In this document: positions 1 through 12,467 of the stretch, piece after piece
Layout: every line of letters begins with the position of its first letter
Numbering within the stretch: position 1 is the stretch's first letter
Assembly (NCBI RefSeq): GCF_036320965.1
Contig: NC_092240.1
Span: forward strand, 16,628,501 to 16,692,500
DNA: 64,000 nt
Reading direction: 5' to 3'
DNA from: Panulirus ornatus
Taxonomy: Eukaryota > Arthropoda > Malacostraca > Decapoda > Palinuridae
Program-made: the position numbers and the translations under genes
Notes under the pieces: generated by a model
What the model was told of the DNA's origin: nothing
Databases searched by the model: none
The model's input: only the letters and a program-made list of their open reading frames with translations

Positions 1-401
1 TGTTTTGAAATGGTTTGGGCACATGGAGAGAATGAGTGAGGAAAGATTGACCAAGAGGATATATGTGTCGGAGGTGGAGGGAACGAGGAGAAGAGGGAGA
101 CCAAATTGGAGGTGGAAAGATGGAGTGAAAAAGATTTTGTGTGATCGGGGCCTGAACATGCAGGAGGGTGAAAGGAGGGCAAGGAATAGAGTGAATTGGA
201 GCGATGTGGTATACAGGGGTTGACGTGCTGTCAGTGGATTGAATCAAGGCATGTGAAGCGTCTGGGGTAAACCATGGAAAGCTGTGTAGGTATGTATATT
301 TGCGTGTGTGGACGTGTGTATGTACGTGTGTATGGGGGTTGGGCCATTTCTTTCGTCTGTTTCCTCGCGCTACCTCGCAAACGCGGGAGACAGCGACAAA
401 G

Positions 402-470
<69 letters not shown>
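1..470 (+). mobile_element. RTE-like LINE, subfamily A, 3' end
   Basis: The window opens inside a LINE copy. Codons 5-223 encode the C-terminal tail (KWFGHMERMSEERLTKRI, RRRGRPNWRWKDGVKK, stop after VVYRG). The short 3' UTR follows, with the terminal GC-rich hairpin (367-396), a poly(A) run (about 406-431) and (TA)n to 470. The 5' part lies outside the window. Confidence 0.9.
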
Positions 471-473
<3 letters not shown>

Positions 474-485
474 CTATGAGTCCAC

Positions 486-735
486 GTTTTGAAGAGATTA
501 CCCGCTCCCCTCGGAGGGAGGAACACGTTGAAACCTTCAGTGTAGCGCGAGCGCGGCTCAGGAAATAAATCTATGGGCATCACAGACCTGTTATTGCTCA
601 ATCTCGTACGGCTAGAATTGCCGCTTAGCTCTCTAAGGAGAAGCTGCAAACGGACACCACAGATCATGCTGGAGATCCGTCGATAGTTAATAGGCTAGTC
701 TCGTTCGTTATCAGAATTAACCAGTAAATCGCTCC

Positions 736-775
<40 letters not shown>

Positions 776-2429
776 CAGGTTGAAAGTGTTGGACGAGGGT
801 AGACTGGTTCGTGCCCAGCCATGTCCTTATCTGGCAGGAAGATTATGTTCTATGGAGTCAGCAAAATAGACGGAGAATAAATAGGGAACACATGGTAGCC
901 ACTGTTGTCACATTCGTCTAACTTGTAAGATAGTTTAGTATTAATGGACGTATAGTTGTCATTGTTATATTACGAATGTCATAACGTGCAAGGAAGCATA
1001 TAATATACATTATCACTAGAGCAACTATATGAGGGAATGAGACCATACGGCAATGCCTGAGGTGTTTGATGGGTCAACACTGGGAGGCCGACAGCCACCC
1101 AATAACCCCCCCCCCCCATCACATCCCACCCGCGGGGTAAAAATATGCTAGTTATAGTACGCTTGTACGATTGCTTGGCTAGTAATGAGCAAATTATCAT
1201 ATTATAAGAATAATGATAGTGAATAAGTGCGTAAGGTCATCCACAGCATGTATCTTGAGTGGAGCTGTTGGCTAACTGTAGAGATTAAACTGTTAAACTC
1301 ATACGAGACATGACATCGTCCATAGCAGGTGCCATATAGGATTACATTAGATGTAAAATATATTAATTACGGCGCTCAGATAAGAACATACAGTGACGGT
1401 ATCAAATAATGACGCAAAGAATATGCATCGAGCGTGGACAATCGGAGGGAATTGGCAAAGTGCTTAACTGTCGAAAGTGATTAAACACTATTAGGCACCT
1501 AAAACTCCTCAGGACAGAGACGAGTGCTGTTCCTGTACAGTTTTCCTTGGAGCGTCACAGATAATAACTAACTCGCCTTGTGGTCCTCTCCGCTTAACCT
1601 GGGGTGCGGAGAGGACACGTTCATAATAATCAATGAATCATACCAGCAGGTTGTGTTTACGGTGGCTCATTCCCCTGTATGGATAACGAACCAATAATGT
1701 CTACAAGGACACTCGCGGTCACTGTATTTTAAAGAGATGGGGAGAGTCAGTTGTGTGACGACCGATCCTTTGAGCAACGCCAAGGACGTGCAAAGGGAAT
1801 ACTGGACTTAGAAGCCGCAGCACAACGCTGCGTGAAATGCTAGCACTGACCGACCGACATGACGTGGAGGACGAGGGTCCATTGCTAGGCCATGGACACA
1901 CTCACGTCCAGAGACCCAGCGGTAGCCTAATTACTTAAAATCCACGGCTGGAGACATGTTACCAGTTGATACTCATTTAAGTGAACTTTTAGCACCCGAG
2001 ACCTGAGGTGAAACCGCCTGTCAATAATATATCATCCAATGCGGCAGGAACTACAGTGTACCGTTCCGGGTATAAACAAGTCGCTTGTACTTGTGAATTA
2101 GAGGTTTTATTTATCAGCATTTGTGTTAGGATGCATGTCACAATATTTCTATCAGTAGCATCAGATATTAAACGTAATAATGACAACGGACCTATGCATG
2201 ATGACTATTTTGGTAGCTTTGCAACCCTTTAAGATCTTCAGATATTCCACTGAATGCGTGCATGGGCACATTCATCTGTCATATTATATAGACTCATGTC
2301 ATTTTATTTAGGTGATGGATGTAAGAAGGTTACTGACCTTTCCTTAGCCTACAGGAAAGTGAGTAGTCACGGTATACTTGGTCCACTGGTCTAGTTGGGT
2401 CATTAATGTCTTTATTAAGGGGTATTAAA
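486..2429. other. No gene recognised
   Basis: No coding or TE similarity is recognised. It contains a (TG)n tract near 741-772, a poly(C) run near 1108-1117 and an 11-bp perfect inverted repeat (1583-1593 with 1606-1616). Short ORFs here show no family motif. Confidence 0.5.
1583..1616. repeat. Perfect 11-bp inverted repeat (hairpin)
   Basis: GTCCTCTCCGC at 1583-1593 is the exact reverse complement of 1606-1616, with a 12-nt loop. No flanking transposon is recognised. Confidence 0.75.
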
Positions 2430-3312
2430 TGTGAATAAGAGCAAGGTTATTAGGTACAGTAGGGTTGAGGGTCAAGTCAATTGGGAGGTGAGTTTGAATG
2501 GAGAAAAACTGGAGGAAGTGAAGTGTTTTAGATATCTGGGAGTGGATCTGTCAGCGGATGGAACCATGGAAGCGGAAGTGGATCATAGGCTGGGGGAGGG
2601 GGCGAAAATTTTGGGAGCCTTGAAAAATGTGTGGAAGTCGAGAACATTATCTCGGAAAGCAAAAATGGGTATGTTTGAAGGAATAGTGGTTCCAACAATG
2701 TTGTATGGTTGCGAGGCGTGGGCTATGGATAGAGTTGTGCGCAGGAGGATGGATGTGCTGGAAATGAGATGTTTGAGGACAATGTGTGGTGTGAGGTGGT
2801 TTGATCGAGTGAGTAACGTAAGGGTAAGAGAGATGTGTGGAAATAAAAAGAGCGTGGTTGAGAGAGCAGAAGAGGGTGTTTTGAAATGGTTTGGGCACAT
2901 GGAGAGAATGAGTGAGGAAAGATTGACCAAGAGGATATATGTGTCGGAGGTGGAGGGAACGAGGAGAAGAGGGAGACCAAATTGGAGGTGGAAAGATGGA
3001 GTGAAAAGGATTTTGTGTGATCGGGGCCTGAACATGCAGGAGGGTGAAAGGAGGGCAAGGAATAGAGTGAATTGGAGCGATGTGGTATACAGGGGTTGAC
3101 GTGCTGTCAGTGGATTGAATCAAGGCATGTGAAGCGTCCGGGGTAAACCATGGAAAGCTGTGTAGGTATGTATATTTGCGTGTGTGGACGTGTGTATGTA
3201 CATGTGTATGGGGGGGGGGGGGGTTGGGCCATTTCTTTCGTCTGTTTCCTTGCGCTACCTCGCAACCGCGGGAGACAGCGACGAGGTAAAAAAAAAAAAA
3301 AAAAAAAAAAAA
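2430..3312 (+). mobile_element. RTE-like LINE, subfamily A, 5'-truncated
   Basis: A 5'-truncated copy starting downstream of the catalytic FADD box at NVNKSKVIRYSR. The frame stays open for 222 codons (2431-3099) through LYGCEAWAMDRVVRRR and GRPNWRWKDGVKR to the natural stop. The 3' UTR carries a poly(G) run (about 3211-3223), the GC hairpin and a poly(A) tail. Unlike most copies there is no (TA)n at either edge. Confidence 0.9.
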
Positions 3313-6300
3313 TTACTTAAACCATGGCTATGGGCCCCCATAGTAATCTCTGAAGGGCCTCAGAACAGAACAACTTCATCCAATCCATGGAACGGTTGAA
3401 CCATGGATTGGATGAATTTGTCGTCTTGGAGGAAGAGGGGATAAATGCTTCCACTCTCGCAAGAATAACTTTTGTTATGCGTCTGGCGGAAACAAAAGCA
3501 TCACCAAATCATAGACAAATAATTTACCCAAGGAAAGTCAGAAAAGAAGTGACTTAACGTTATCCCCAGCTTTGTTCAGATGCCAGTATTTACGCTCAGA
3601 ATGGGCTGCTGGAGGGAGAGGTGCCGTTAAAGAATAGATACAGTTATGAGAGTGTGATCAGACGAACCAAATGGGGCCGATATTGTGTATTTACAGCGGG
3701 ACGGACTTGAGGCGAAAAACAAATCCAGAATATTAGGAGAGTGGTCACAGCGATCAGGTACATGGGTAGGGTGGGAATAATTTACTCTAAATCAATGAAA
3801 ATGGAGAACGTGAGGGCTTCAATCCCTCCACTATCTGTATGGGAGGAATTCAACCATTCCCTATGGTGAACGTTGAAATCTCAGAGGTTGAGGATCTCGG
3901 CTTGCGGGTGAGAGAATGTAAGTTTTATGGGAGGAGTTCAGACACTCGAAGAAGGATACAAAACAATTCATTAACACTTGTTGAAAGTCAGAATATACAG
4001 AACGTCGAGCATAATGGTAATACACACAACCCAAAGGTTTCATCTCCCGGGGTAAAAATATCTTACCACTTTTTATCTGAAACAATACGGCATCATGGAC
4101 CAAGGATTCTGAGCAATGCCTCTATCGTTCTGCTTTCGTGATATTGTAATGTATCGATCACTAGAGACTTCATCTGTCATTTGGCATACTAAATGTTAGA
4201 GAGATTTCATATTTCGATGAAAAATATCTAGAAAGTGGGTCTTCAATGATTATTAGGAAATTTGTCTCATTTCTTGCCTATCAAAATTACCAAGAGAACA
4301 CGACTCGCATTGATTATTTCAAAATTCATTGGATCCATGCGGGAAGATACCCTTTAGCGTGTCACTAAGTTACATTACATAAGAGAAGAGGGAAATGGTT
4401 TAACAAAACATCATTTGTGACATTTATTTCACCCGCAATGCATGCTAATGCGTGAAGGACACTAAGAGTATATATGATAAAGCAGTAAGTATGAGACTGA
4501 ATTTCCCCTAAACAATAGCAAAAACAGACCACTTCATTTGGTGTCCCGAAAGAAATTTCGTTCTCGGGAAGTTCATATAGGCAACACCGTCCATCCTAGA
4601 ATGGTATGCTTTCAAAAATACTTAACCTGGTGTGAAGCGAAAGTGATTTGGTATTGCTTGATAATTTTTTAAGTAATTTGCTCTCCTCTCATAAAAGTAT
4701 CAATGTTGCAACTACTATTCATCTATTTATTTTTATCCTATACGAAGACAGACAAGATCAGGGATAGAGAGGACAACAGGTCAGGGGCAGTTGGATATAA
4801 GGATCCAGATGACATATCGCTGATACTCCTAGTTTGTGTTTGTTGCTAAAGAAAAATTGGCTGGACAGGTTGGACGTAAGGGTGAGTGAGCGTTAAGGAA
4901 GATTCTTCATGGTGGTGAAAGAGGACCCAGATATTCCTCATATGTTTGCGCTGTTGTGGAGACTTCGGCAGGACGGGCCAAATATAAGAATGGGTGAGCA
5001 TCGAGTAAAGTTACCAAGGTGGTGACCTGATCCAGGTTACAGAGCGCCAATCTGCCTTATTATTGTCAGACGTGGGCAGTTATTTACGGTTTCATGTGGA
5101 TGAGAGCGAAATGTTGAGTGGTACACAAACGGCAATTCCGTAGCTGATATATGTGTATGGGGACGTGGTCTACATATAAACAGCCACATTTGACAAAACT
5201 GGAGTTTCTCCAGTTCTAGAACGTCGGTGAATTTGTGGAGACTTTTTATTTAGAAACTTCTCGGTGTGGTTGTAGAGAAAGTGGAACCTAGCGAACCTAG
5301 AGCTGATATGGGTTCTTGCAGTCGATGCTGTAGTTTCTAGACTCTACATCTCATCACATTACCTCTAGGGACAGTCTGAGCGGTTTTATATTACTATAGG
5401 ACAATCCAGAGTAAGGTTAAGTGTCTAATCTGCACGTGAGTTGCCAAGGTTATGGTTAACTGATGTTGCAAGTTAGATTATCAAATATAACGTGTATTTT
5501 TCTTTATTTAGGAGTGGAATGATTTAAGGTGCAGAGAACTTAAAAGATTGTCCAAGCCGAGACAAATCAAAGTACCGGAAGTTCAGAAAGTTGGCCTAAT
5601 ATTTCCATGGCAAATTACGTAGTGTAGACAAGTAACCAGTCGTAATTTCATAAGGAAAGGGATACACCACGATGTAACGAGCAGACAGATTAAAGTTTGA
5701 TTAATTTCAGTAAGGATAAAGGGAGTGAAATGTAATATTCAAACCATTTTCCTTTAGAATATATTTGCAATAAGTTCGTGAATTAATATACAGGTATACC
5801 AACCGGTTCAATCGTACAAATTTTCGAAAATATAATTTACCGAGTTTAGTGTAATTTCAAAATGAAACTATTGCCTCGTATATTAGTTTAATACTTGAAT
5901 ATTTCGGAACCAGCAATGAAAAAAAAAGCTATAACAAAAGCTTCAGTATTTATCACTGCAGCTACTTACATTGACAACGTTTATGGTACCACGTGAAACT
6001 AGGTATGTAGGCAACGAGAGGGATTGCACGTTCGAGCTCATTACGCTTAGGGTCGAAACCTGGTTGGCTTACAGAGGTAATGTGAGGAGATTGGTGATTG
6101 GCTGAGACCACGAACACTAGTTTTCATCGGGTGACGGGAGAGGTTCCTATATCAGATTATATCATTACGCTGACAGGAAAGTTACCCAGACTAGATTGTG
6201 AGTTCAGTTATTTATGTATGTAGTACCTTTGTTTAGGCAAGGCTGGAAACAACGTCAGTAAATAGAGGACCGTTTTAAGGTCCGTATATCTAAGAAAGTT

Positions 6301-7040
6301 GTAACAAACAGCTTATTTGATTAAGGAGTAACACCAACAATTAGTGTTTGCAGATTTCCTCCAGTTAGATTTTCTAGGTGAGTAATTAAGTAAATGTCCC
6401 TACCCCTAGTTAGAGCTGCATCAAGTTCAAACTCAGTGAATGGCACACCACATTCATCGTGTTGCTTTCTTAGAATTAATTGGGTAAGATTTTATTTTTT
6501 TTTGGACTTCTTGTACAAAACATCCTTAAGTGTCAGCATGTTATAGCAAGAAGTATGAGCCCACTTCGTGATTAATTCGTTAGCCTTCTGCACCGGGTTG
6601 GGATGAGATACTTGTTTATTTTTCTTCCCAATGATTCTCTTAATACACTTCCAAGTTTGGCTTAAAGGAATGTGTAGATTTAGTCCAAGGACAAACTGTT
6701 CCCAGTCACTGTCTGGATTCAGTCATTCGTTCCCTTGCTGTTGGAACAGATACCTGAAATATTTTTTAGTATTTTGGGTGTTCGAACTAGCCTATAACCT
6801 TTACCTATTTGCATCGATATAAATATGAGCCGTTTCAGCTGGGGGTCATTACAGAACTGATGCGGTCTATTATGAGGTGCATTTTTTCTACTCTCTGAAG
6901 TTAGATCGCTTTGCATTTATTTATAGAAGTTTAACTATTGATCTTTTTCTTTTCAGTCTATGAACTTATCTAACCGTGGCACTGACTGTAAACAGTACAA
7001 AACACTAAGAATGAATGAGCAAAGAACATTTCCTACAAAA
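3313..7040. other. No gene recognised
   Basis: Mostly low-GC sequence with no recognised protein or TE domain. A perfect 16-bp inverted repeat lies at 3375-3416. ORFs such as 3839-4141 are short and lack motifs. Upstream regulatory DNA or non-coding exons of the HERC4-like gene could lie here but cannot be shown. Confidence 0.45.
3375..3416. repeat. Perfect 16-bp inverted repeat (hairpin)
   Basis: TTCATCCAATCCATGG (3375-3390) is exactly complementary to 3401-3416, with a 10-nt loop. After one mismatch, four more pairs extend the stem. The stem contains two CCATGG sites. Confidence 0.9.
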
Positions 7041-7050
7041 ACTGGTGGAA

Positions 7051-7110
<60 letters not shown>
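7041..7110. repeat. (TA)n microsatellite
   Basis: Uninterrupted TA dinucleotides next to the 3' end of the minus-strand LINE. Confidence 0.95.
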
Positions 7111-7116
<6 letters not shown>

Positions 7117-8280
7117 TTTTTTTTTCCTCTGTCTCCCGCGTTTGCGAGGTAGCGCAAGGAAACAGACGAAAGAAATGGCCCAACCCACCCCCATACAGAT
7201 GTATATACATACGTCCACACACGCAAATACACATACCTACACAGCTTTCCATGGTTTACCCCAGACGCTTCACATGCCTTGATTCCATCCACTGACAGCA
7301 CGTCAACCCCGGTATACCACATCGCTCCAATTCACTCTATTCCTTGCCCTCCTTTCACCCTCCTGCATGTTCAGGCCCCGATCACACAAAATCTTTTTCA
7401 CTCCATCTTTCCACCTCCAATTTGGTTTCCTCTTCTCCTCGTTCCCTCCACCTCCGACACATATATCCTCTTGGTCAATCTTTCCTCACTCATTCTCTCC
7501 ATGTGCCCAAACCATTTCAAAACACCCTCTTCTGCTCTCTCAACCACGCTCTTTTTATTTCCACACATCTCTCTTACCCTTACGTTACTTACTCGATCAA
7601 ACCACCTCACACCACACATTGTCCTCAAACATCTCATTTCCAGCACATCCATCCTCCTGCGCACAACTCTATCCATAGCCCACGCCTCGCAACCATACAA
7701 CATTGTTGGAACCACTATTCCTTCAAACATACCCATTTTTGCTTTCCGAGATAATGTTCTCGACTTCCACACATTCTTCAAGGCTCCCAGAATTTTCGCC
7801 CCCTCCCCCACCCTATGATCCACTTCCGCTTCCATGGTTCCATCCGCTGCCAGATCCACTCCCAGATATCTAAAACACTTCACTTCCTCCAGTTTTTCTC
7901 CATTCAAACTCACCTCCCAATTGACTTGACCCTTCACCCTACTGTACCTAATAACCTTGCTCTTATTCACATTTACTCTTAACTTTCTTCTTTCACACAC
8001 TTTACCAAACTCAGTCACCAGCTTCTGCAGTTTCTCACATGAATCAGCCACCAGCGCTGTATCATCAGCGAACAACAACTGACTCACTTCCCAAGCTCTC
8101 TCATCCCCCACAGACTTCATACTTGCCCCTCTTTCCAAAACTCTTGCATTCACCTCCCTAACAACCCCATCCATAAACAAATTAAACAGCCATGGAGACA
8201 TCACACACCCCTGCCGCAAACCTACATTCACTGAGAACCAATCACTTTCCTCTCTTCCTACACGTACATATGCCTTACAT
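7041..8280 (-). mobile_element. RTE-like LINE, subfamily A, 5'-truncated
   Basis: Antisense copy with (TA)n at its 3' side (7041-7110). The frame 8297-7398 encodes GLRQGCVMSPWLFNLFMDG, LLFADDTALVADS, NVNKSKVIRYSR and LYGCEAW. A one-base loss near 7430 shifts the frame just before the GRPNWRW box, so the C-terminus is broken. Truncated at about 8280. Confidence 0.9.
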
Positions 8281-11169
8281 ATATGCTTGTCGGGCAATGC
8301 GCTGTCAGTCTCTGGCTTGATGTCAGAGTACAGGTTAGTTAGATTTTTTATTTGTTATACTCCATCTGTTAGGAACTACCGACTTGCCCAGATTTCACCT
8401 GTGATGTATTTCAAGATAAACGAAAATCAGGCTTTTTTTTTTTTTTACCGACCCTTTCCTTTGGCATACTCGCACACTTATTTGGTATCCCCAGGAAACT
8501 CATTTCTTTGACATTGCTCACGACTTCATTACCCAAAACGACAATGACAAGTTCGTTTTCCACTGCTGAACAAATAAAATCATAATATGGCTGGGTAAGA
8601 GGATAATTAAGTTAAAACTAACTACGGCTAATTCTCATATAAAGTATAATGATAAGGCTGAGCATGTGCAAGACTTTACACTGTGGTTTTTCTATGATGG
8701 CTAAAATCGTGTACTTTTATCTAAAAGGTTTTAAGTCTTTAGTTAACATTGCTTAAGGTCTTTAAAATGTTGAGATTGGTCAGCTTTTTTTCCCATGAAT
8801 ATATCTTACAGATGCCCATTGAATGTTTTATTGCACAATCCTTTTAAGTGGTAAATAGCCTGACTCGGAATATAACTTACTTTAATCTTACAGTTTTTAG
8901 GGATGATGAACCGATTTAAGACATTTTTAATAAGTATTACAATTTATAGAATTTCGTATATTCGAATTTATGCACTCTTTTAGTTTTACATGGACAGCTT
9001 TACTTTCCATGGTGCAAAAAAAAAAAACAAAAAAAAACAAGGCGTTTTGACCGTAGTTGAATATCACTTGGGTGTTCACTTGACTGGCGTACAAAACTAA
9101 TGGCGAACAAAACTGGTAGTTCTGCTATGAATAACCCAAAACACATTGCGTCCTTTGAACATAACTGTTCACAACTTGTTGGTACAATTCATGTAATCAT
9201 ATTATCTTTTGTATTTACTTTATCAACCATAAGCAGAGCCCATTGAATGGATGTACCTCAGTAATCATACAGAATATTCTAGTTACAAATAAAAAACAAT
9301 ATTCTGGTTATAATGTCGAAATAAAACTCTCATATGAGATAACTTTATATAATATCTGGTAGAAAATATCTGATATTGAGCATGAAACACCAGTAAATGG
9401 AGGGGCGAGACAAATAATGGAGGAATGGCATGTAAACAAACTTGAAGGTTCAAGAAAGTACTCGAACGTTCGCCAGCCGCACGTCAGACCCTGAGAGAAG
9501 TCAGAGGACTTAGTGTCTAGTTAGCAGCATCCCAGTACCCTTAATAGGAAGTTTACTTGCAGATCTCTTAAGATCATTTGTTGAATGACATAAAGTATAA
9601 AGAAGTAAGTGATACAAACTGATTTCATGGTTTTAGAATATTGTGGTGTACTTACGCTAGTATCTTCACACTTACGGTAAATGTTATCTATAGGAAGGCG
9701 GCGAATTTAACTAGGTAATTGCAAATAAATGTTAGTGGAATCTCCAATGATTGTTCAATATAATTTATCTTTCTTTGTGTAGCGATCATTTTCATATCTT
9801 TTGGGGAGGTTCTGTATTATGTTTCTCGGGTATTTGTGTTTTACAGAAAATTAATGCCCAAGTGTTATGACAGTCACAGTTGAACTCGATCAACTGAACG
9901 ATTTGTAAGTGGTTGTTTTTGCTGTCACAAACGGGGACAGATGAGCCAAATGGTACTGTGTCGATAATTTGAACGTTCCATGCTACACTGTATCAGTAGA
10001 CATATCTCTCATACTTGTTCGCCGTTTCCCTTGTCAGCGAAAGCGCACCATGAACAGACGAACAAATGGCCAAATTAGTTCACATCCATTGTCTTGAGTA
10101 ATGCACAGAAACCAGAGCCCCCTCTCGACAACCGGGCTTGACATTTCTCTGGTTTTCCCTGCTTTTCCCCTATTTGGTTCATATGCCCTCCAACCCTGGT
10201 TCAGATCTCTTATCACATCACCTCTTATATACAGGATTTACAGATTCCCGATTAATGATTTGGGGGAGTTCATTATTATGATTTCCGTTGAAGGGTAGGG
10301 GTTAGGCAAGGTTGATTGGCTTGACTGTTTTAAACCCCTCATTCCCTGAACTTGGATGACATTGAGGAATGGCTCTTTGACTCCAGTTGGACTTGCTGAA
10401 AGTAAAGATGATCCTTCTTGCTCGTCATAGCTGAAACTTTGAGTGAATTTGTTTGTTTTAATTTTCTTAGGTAAAAGTAAGTGGTAAAAGTCTGATATAG
10501 CTCCTCATTGCTATTGCTTGTAGGTAGAAAGATTTTGTTCTGTACTGCTATTGTAGACAATGACTTGGAGCATTTTATTTTGAATATTATTTAACTTGAT
10601 AGTAGTTAAGGTATTGCACATCAGAAAAACTGTGGGTTTCATTGTTGTAAAAGTAAGTAAATGCACCTTTTAAATAAATCTACAAAACATATATCAACCT
10701 TGCCCAAGTAGCCAAAATGTTGCTGGGGATTGCATGGCCACTTAGTGTCATTAGTTGATAATTGGTGCCACATATACTACCGAATAATTTACCAGTATAA
10801 GTAACATTAGTATGCATCTACTGATGCTTTAGTTATTTGCCTCCTGTTGTAATATCACAAAAGTATTAATGTTGTTAAGCAATGATTATTTCATATCTAC
10901 TCTTGAACCGATGTATGATGGGCAAGCTTACAACCATCTTTATATCTATTCCAGTGATCTACTGCATGCTTCAAAAGGGAGTGCTTTTTGCTGATTTTTC
11001 CTTTTTTTTTTTTTTTTTTTTTTTTTTTTGGCAAAGAATTGTCACCAGTCTCTTTCTAATTCTTTTTCAAAGGTTTCTGTTAGGTTGCACCTCCTTTGCC
11101 TTGAGTGTTTTAAATCTGCTGATTCTTCAAAATGAAATTTTTTAGTTTCAGGACTATTTTTATGGTTCT
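8281..11169. other. No gene recognised
   Basis: AT-rich non-repetitive-looking sequence with poly(A)-rich (9017-9041) and poly(T) (11004-11030) tracts. No protein domain or TE is recognised; ORFs are all under 90 codons. Confidence 0.45.
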
Positions 11170-12467
11170 TCATATATATATATATATATTCTATTGTATA
11201 CAGACATACACATGTATATATTCATACTTGTTGCCTTCATCCATTCCCATTGCCACCCTTCCACACATGAAATGGCACCCCCTCCCCTTGCTCGCATGCG
11301 AGGTAGCGCTAGGAAAAGACGACAAAGGCCTTTTTTGTTCACAGTCTCTAGCTGTCATGTGTAATGAACCGAAAACATAGCTTCCTTTCCACATCAAGAC
11401 CCCACAAAACTTTCCATGGTTTACTCCAGATGCTTCACATGCCCTGGTTCAATCCACCAACAGCACGTTGACTCCGGTATACCACATTGTTCCAATTTAC
11501 TATTCCTTGCACGCCTTTCACCCTCCTGTATGTTCAGGCCATGATTGCTAAAAATCTTTTACACTCCATCCCTCCACCTCCAATCTGGTCTCCCACTTCT
11601 CGTTCCCTCCACCTCTGACACATATATCCACTCTGTCAATCTTTCCTCACTCGTTCTCTCCATGTGACCAAACCATTTCAATACCCCCTCTTCTGCTATC
11701 TCAACCACACTCTTTTTATTACCATGCATCTACCTACCCTTTCATGACTTACCAGCTCAAACCACCTCACACCACATATTGTCCTCAAACATTTCATTTC
11801 CAACACATCCACCCTCCTCGGCACAACCCTGTCTATAGCCTATGCCTCGCAACCATATAATATTGTTAGAACCACTATTCCGCCAGACATACCCATTTTT
11901 GCTCTCCGAGATAACGTTCTCGCCTTCCACACATTCTTCACCGCTCCCAGAACCTTTGCCCCCTCCCCCAACCTGTGACTCGCTTCTGCTTCCATGGTTC
12001 TGTCCACTGCTAAATACACTCCCAGATATCTAAAATACTTCACTTCCTCCAGTTTTTCTCCATTCAAACTTGCCTCCCATTTTACTTGCCCCTCAACCCT
12101 ACTGAACCTAATAACCTTGCTCTTATTCACATTTACTCTCAGCTTTCTTCTTTCACGCACTTTATCAAACTCAGTCACCAACCTCTGCAGTTTCTCACCC
12201 AAATCAGCCATCAGCACGGTATCATCAGCGAACTGACTCGCTTTCTAAGCCTTCTCATCCCCAACAGACTACATACTTGGCCCTCTCTCCAAAACTTTTG
12301 TATTCACCTCCCTAATAACCCCATCCATAAACAAATTGAACAAGCATGGAGACATCATTCACCCCTGCCGCAAACTGACATTCACTGGGAACCAGTCACT
12401 TTCCTCTCTTCCTACTGGTACACATGCCTTACATCCTTGATAAAAACTTTTCGCTGCTTCTAGCAGC
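11170..12467 (-). mobile_element. Older RTE-like LINE relic, subfamily B
   Basis: Antisense, 5'-truncated inside the RT domain near KSFYQG. The longest frame (12217-11840) carries NVNKSKVIRFSR and KYFRYLGVYLAV; stops break the rest. The 3' UTR is the longer B form with the proximal hairpin (GCATGCGAGGTAGCGCTAGG around 11295-11314); the distal hairpin is missing. It abuts the next copy head to head at about 12467. Confidence 0.85.

Noticed and set aside
367..396. GC-rich GGTAGCGCAAGG-type motif (reverse strand of LINE tails) as a pol III A box or tRNA gene
   Set aside because: It resembles an A box, but no B box or tRNA fold follows, and the position is explained by the LINE 3' hairpin.
2583..3123. 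Antisense ORFs of 111-158 codons recurring over LINE C-terminal regions (also 18639-19114, 25199-25674, 51362-51837, 56346-56886, 57820-58360)
   Set aside because: All three antisense frames are open at once because the sense strand is purine-rich; the peptides are Ser/Thr/His/Pro-rich with no domain. They recur because the LINE recurs.
3839..4141. 100-codon ORF in unassigned DNA
   Set aside because: No motif, no splice context and a comparable antisense ORF; chance openness.
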